Shown: one piece after another, positions 59,881-64,000 of the stretch
Layout of the letters: each line of letters begins with the position of its first letter
How positions within the stretch are numbered: position 1 is the first letter of the stretch
From: Leptoclinus maculatus
Lineage: Eukaryota > Chordata > Actinopteri > Perciformes > Stichaeidae
DNA length: 64,000 nucleotides
NCBI GenBank assembly: GCA_032191485.1
Contig: JAVDOI010000019.1
Location: 10,757,784-10,821,783 of the forward strand
Direction of reading: 5' to 3'
Position numbers and translations under genes: made by a program
The notes under the pieces: model-generated
Databases searched by the model: none
What the model was told of the DNA's origin: nothing
What the model saw: only the letters and a program-made list of their open reading frames with translations

Positions 59881-62800
59881 GAGCCCTATACTTTACTCCA
59901 AAATACATGTTTTTAAAACGATTTTTGTTTTGCAAATGTCAAACACTTTAGACAAGTCTAGTTTACATTCTTCTCAATATATTTTGGATACATTTTTTTT
60001 GCCATCCATTCTTGAAAACGTGTATCTGAATAAAATGGACAGACTTACAGGGCAAATTACACATACCCAAGCTATATAAGACATTTATCCAGACTACAGT
60101 GTAGATTTCCTCAAAGTGATGCCAGTGACACCGTGTTATCAGATTCAGGAGACTTTTCACCGAAGCATTAAAGACACACCCATTTGGGCAAAGAGCCTGA
60201 AGCAATATTTATTTTGGTAACTTTAATATCTGAAAAAGTTTGAATAATGAAGCTTTTAATACATATTTAAGGGTTTGAAACCAATCAAAATACTAACTGG
60301 AGAAAGTAATTCCATGATTTATATGATTCGTGTGTTTAAGGTTGTAATATAAATTAGTTAAAGCAAAAACCTTTAATTTATCAATGTGATGCTTAATAAT
60401 GTGATAGTGATTTTATATTTGCACAACTCTGCAGCCATTTTGTGTCCCTTCCTCTGAGCATTTGTTTTGGTAGAGAAGTCATAAATGGTGCACATTAAAG
60501 TACCCAACCCAAAATAGTTTTCAGAGGCATTAAGAGCAAAATGCCTCTTGTGGTTTTCCTGACTTAAGGTGCTGCTCGCAGAGCTCCACTTCAGTGGGAT
60601 GAAACTTCTGGTGGGGATGTAGACACCTCAGGCAAAATAGTTTGAATAAGGACAGTGTAATCAGATAGAAAGCATCCGCAAGCTTTGTTAGAGCATAATG
60701 TAGGCTAATCAATACTATAATTAGGCCATGGAATTCATTGTTGAGAGGCCACCGCCCACAGCCTTTATGTTTCTAAATGTAGATATATGGCGGCTTTAAG
60801 GTAATCTTCGTGATGAATTGTGAACTTCATATTGCCCAATTTGAGCAGATGATGTAGCTCATAATGTTCTGCTCCATAAACTAATCAATGCTGGGTCACA
60901 CTGCTTTGTTTCGTCACACTCAGCAGTGCGTCTGTGTCTCTCCCTTCAAGGGCAGATGTAATCACCGTTGTCTCAGGTGGTGTAGAAATGAGATGTCGTT
61001 CGGTAAGCCATAATTCAGCATTGCCGGGCCAGAGGTCTCCGTGAGGATGGACCACTCCAAGCGCTGGGAATTTACCACTCTGGCACATTTCCAACATGGC
61101 CTTCCTCATAAAGTAAAGAGCTAAAGCTGTTTCTAAAGCTCATTAAAATGAAAACAGGAGGTGCAAACCTGCCACCTGTCAGGACGAGGGACACAATCTT
61201 CACTTATTTCCACCTCTAAGAGGAAAATACTCACATGAAAACCCCCAAAACTGCCCGTCAGTGATTCACAAGACGCTAGACATGCATGAAAGTACAAGAA
61301 TGCTGTTGCCATTCATCAATATCACATCGTGCAATGAGGCAGAGATTTTTTGTTTATTGTTTGACAGACATAGTTTACAGTTTCAGTCATGCATGTTCGC
61401 ACTGTTGGTGATTATTAGAAGACATTATATACAGTATATCATCATAAGACAACATTACAATTACGATGGCAATAAAAAGGCCAATCCTAAATAGGAAAGG
61501 TATGATGTTGAGGCTGGAAGGAAGGCAAATGGATTTGTATCATCTCAGTACTTATAGTAATCTTAAAACACGTGTAATAATAAGTTAATTTGAGAAAAAC
61601 ACTTTTACATTCATTTAAGGAATAGCTAGATATTTTGGGAAATATGCTTAGTTGATTTCTTGCAGAGAGTTAGTTGAAAAGATCAATACCACTCATAACA
61701 TTCAGATTTTGTTTTGTGCATAGATAGAATATTTTTAATTGGGACGATCTGACCCTTATGGTGTATTTGAGGAACTTCAAAAAGTTCACCTCCGTCTCTC
61801 TAAACACAATAATACAACACCCAAATATTAATACAGGCTACATAACCCTAAATATCACGACAAAGGCAGACAATATCTGTTACATCATTTATGATTAAGC
61901 CTGAGAAATGCAGAAATGTGTTTATTGACACAACTCCAGTAACTAATTGTGCAGTTAAAATGTGTACGAGTCCAACCTGTTGAAATATTTGTATTAACTT
62001 TAACGATTAGAGAAGGTACACATCTATGAGTGCAATAATGCAACTACAGTCATCTGCAAATATTGTATTGCCATTTGCATTTCAGAGGCAAAACTGAAAG
62101 AAAAACCTTTTAATAATAAACGTGACACGAGGAAACGGCGTTCTGACATTTACTCAGGACAGAAATGTCCCCAATGTGAGACGTGGCAACCCTGGCTAAA
62201 TATGAAGCTACAGCCAGGAGACGGTTAGCTTAGCGTAGACTGACTGTAAACGAGTGGAAACAGCTAGTCTCGTCTCATCTAACTCTCCGCAAGACAGCGA
62301 ATGAAGGCATTTCCCAAAATGTTGAGTTTTTTTATCTGTCAACTTGAGTTTGATGTTGAAGAAGAGAAAGTTTCATGCGAACTGTGGGTTGCACAGCTGG
62401 GTCACAAAAAGGGTTATTCCCAACATTCAGTGATTTAAATCAACTTTGTGCTTCAGAATATACAAACTCGAGCAACACAGAGACATCTGGGAGAACATCT
62501 TTTTTTAAAGCAGTCATTATTTCACCTCAACATTTACAGCCTGTCAGATGTAAACGGCACAAAATACCACAGACAGCAATAGCTTATTTAGCTCTTTTTG
62601 AGCGCACCATTCTAGCACAGTGTTGTTTTTGTGATGGAAGAACTAAATGGTGTGGATACGAACATCTGTTGAACACAGCCAGACTGACTCATCTGAGGTG
62701 GAAAACTGCTGGTGAACATTCCTGTGCATTCGGTGGTGAGATGTACCAAATCCCAGCAGTTAACCCGAAATAATATTTATTTACATTCTACATGAAGCAT

Positions 62801-63486
62801 ATTAACCCATGCCGATATTTAAACATTTACTGAAACAAAGTCTCGTTGTACTTTTGATCTAGTTTTTGAGATTTACAGTGTGCTGCCCGACGTGGTCCCA
62901 CCCTAAAATGTCAGACTTCTCCTTTGCAGGTATCAAATGTACACACCTCCCACCTCACTCATTGCTATGTTTTTTTTAATTGTGCAGAAGACCAGGCAAA
63001 AGTGTAGAAGAGTTGTGAAGTGTAAGGAGTTGCTGGTTCCTGGAGTATTTTTTTTAACCACTAAATTCCCATTTTCTTTTAATGATATCTTCAAACATTC
63101 GGCTAATTTAACAATACTACAGGTTTATGTCATGACCATCAGTTTTAATTATCTAAGCATAGTTTTTGAGAAATCGGGAATTTTTTTCCCACCACGCCGT
63201 AGGCCAAACAGGCCTGTACTACTTCTGAACGTTTTGTCAAAGAACCATAGATTTCATAAAGCAGTTGTTGATTTTGTGTAGGGAACGTTTTCATACCCAT
63301 CCAAGCCATGGAGGACCTCCAAATACTGATCACCTGACATGTTTCCTGGAAACCTGGACGCCTGAAATAACTCCCAACAGTTTACAACTCTATTACTCTT
63401 TAAGGGCAGCGTCTCATTCCCAATCCTAACTATCTACAAATTGGTCAATCCTTGGTGTAGGTTGCCTACATTTTTGTAATTGACCG
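59881..63486. other. Intergenic region between def6 and the tetraspanin
   Basis: No gene is supported. The interval is AT-rich. It contains a split copy of a teleost repeat (61,610-61,708 and 62,194-62,330). Open frames at 60,885-61,109 (minus, 74 codons) and 62,375-62,773 (plus, 132 codons) have no recognisable domain or splice context. The segment nearest 63,486 should include the tetraspanin 3' UTR. Confidence 0.5.
61610..62330 (+). mobile_element. Interrupted copy of the teleost repeat seen in def6 intron 6
   Basis: The left part (about 61,610-61,708) has GGAATAGCTAGATATTTTGG and GAAAAGATCAATACCACTCA. The right part resumes near 62,194 with CTAAATATGAAGCTACAGCC and GGTTAGCTTAGCGTAGACTG, then AACAGCTAG. 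The roughly 485 bp between them do not match the other copy, which suggests an insertion or replacement. Confidence 0.5.
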
Positions 63487-64000
63487 TTAATGTGCCACCA
63501 CACGGCCATGTTGTCTTGGTGCCAGTTTGTTGGCCAGCAGACAGGCCAGGGCGATGCCTCCAACTTGGGCGAAGGCCAATCCCATCACAGTGGCGGCAAT
63601 GTGGAAGACGTTGTCGTTGACCAAACTGAAGACTTTGCGGAAGCAGCCGTGTGGATGGATTCCCGCTGCTGCGACTCCTTCAACGTCGTCCGACAGAACA
63701 GGTCGATTCTGGCAGCCCTTGCGCCTCACGCAGCAGCTGTCCGGCAGGGACACCGAGGTGCCGTTCTCGTTGGGCAGGAAGGTCATATGCTGGATAGCCC
63801 AGTCTGAAGTGAGCCAGTCATGCCAACCCTCAGCTCCACAACACTCCAGGGCCCTCTGCAAGCTGTCTAACGCGTCAGCACGCCCTTCGTCCTCGGTGTA
63901 GCCGGCCACCGCTCGCTGTAAGCCGCTGCGAAATCCCCCGGCGATGTCTTCGCGATAGAAGAGACCCGAGAGTCCAGCTGCCAAACCGGCTATGAGTGCA
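63487..64000 (-). CDS. Tetraspanin, C-terminal part (partial at window edge)
   Basis: The frame is open to the window edge, so the start lies outside. The visible 170 residues begin in the end of the third membrane segment (ALIAGLAAGLSGLFY) and run through the large extracellular loop to the fourth membrane segment (VMGLAFAQVGGIALACLLAN) and a short tail ending GRVVAH. The loop carries the tetraspanin signature CCG, then PDSCC, a further Cys and a final GC, six cysteines in all. It also has one N-glycosylation sequon (NGT). Tetraspanins organise membrane microdomains. The arrangement resembles the TSPAN6/TSPAN7 group, but I cannot name the orthologue. Loop, membrane segment and tail lie in a single exon, unlike most multi-exon tetraspanin genes. 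Confidence 0.88.
   Translation of the reverse strand, partial: ALIAGLAAGLSGLFYREDIAGGFRSGLQRAVAGYTEDEGRADALDSLQRALECCGAEGWHDWLTSDWAIQHMTFLPNENGTSVSLPDSCCVRRKGCQNRPVLSDDVEGVAAAGIHPHGCFRKVFSLVNDNVFHIAATVMGLAFAQVGGIALACLLANKLAPRQHGRVVAH

Noticed and set aside
60885..61109. 74-codon minus-strand frame
   Set aside because: Amino-acid composition is plausible, but there is no known motif, no flanking exons and no start context that I can support. It could be a repeat remnant.
62375..62773. 132-codon plus-strand frame
   Set aside because: It has no recognisable domain, lies next to an interspersed repeat and has no splice or promoter context. The length is attainable by chance.

Overview
The window is vertebrate nuclear DNA, almost certainly from a teleost and probably a percomorph. 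The genes have many small exons with GT-AG introns, CA/GT microsatellites are abundant, and there are tRNA-derived and other interspersed repeats of teleost type. The gene order pacsin2 - ttll1 - bik - mcat matches, from general knowledge, human 22q13.2 (PACSIN2-TTLL1-BIK-MCAT). I rebuilt the exon structures by hand from splice sites, reading phase and remembered family sequences. No database search was run.

Layout. (1) 1 to about 20,935 is a tandem array of roughly 58 copies of a short tRNA-derived SINE head, separated by AT-rich tails and a 29-bp minisatellite. It is organised in higher-order blocks, including two adjacent 5,357-bp copies that match at every variant I compared. About 20,936-22,060 is its degenerate border. 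(2) 22,061-38,010 holds pacsin2 on the minus strand: ten coding exons at 24,174-32,258, and a probable non-coding first exon near 37.8-38.0 kb. (3) 38.7-47.3 kb holds ttll1 on the minus strand: nine coding exons at 40,233-46,706. Its last intron contains two intact intron-bearing tRNA-Tyr genes and two decayed copies; a third decayed copy lies in another ttll1 intron. (4) 48.0-50.7 kb holds a BIK-like BH3-only gene on the plus strand, divergent from ttll1 and convergent with mcat. (5) 50,817-52,711 is mcat on the minus strand, five exons. (6) 53,518-59,694 is a def6-type gene on the minus strand, twelve exons. (7) 59.8-63.5 kb is intergenic, with an interrupted teleost repeat. (8) 63,487-64,000 is the 3' part of a tetraspanin on the minus strand, cut by the window edge.

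The genes do not form one pathway: membrane bending (pacsin2), tubulin polyglutamylation (ttll1), apoptosis (bik), mitochondrial fatty-acid synthesis (mcat), Rho-family GTPase signalling (def6) and a membrane scaffold (tetraspanin). The most notable structures are the SINE-head satellite, the tRNA-Tyr cluster inside ttll1, repeated (TG)n tracts at 3' splice sites of neighbouring genes, and in-frame leader exons upstream of bik. The many short reading frames inside the array are repeat by-products and are not annotated as genes.
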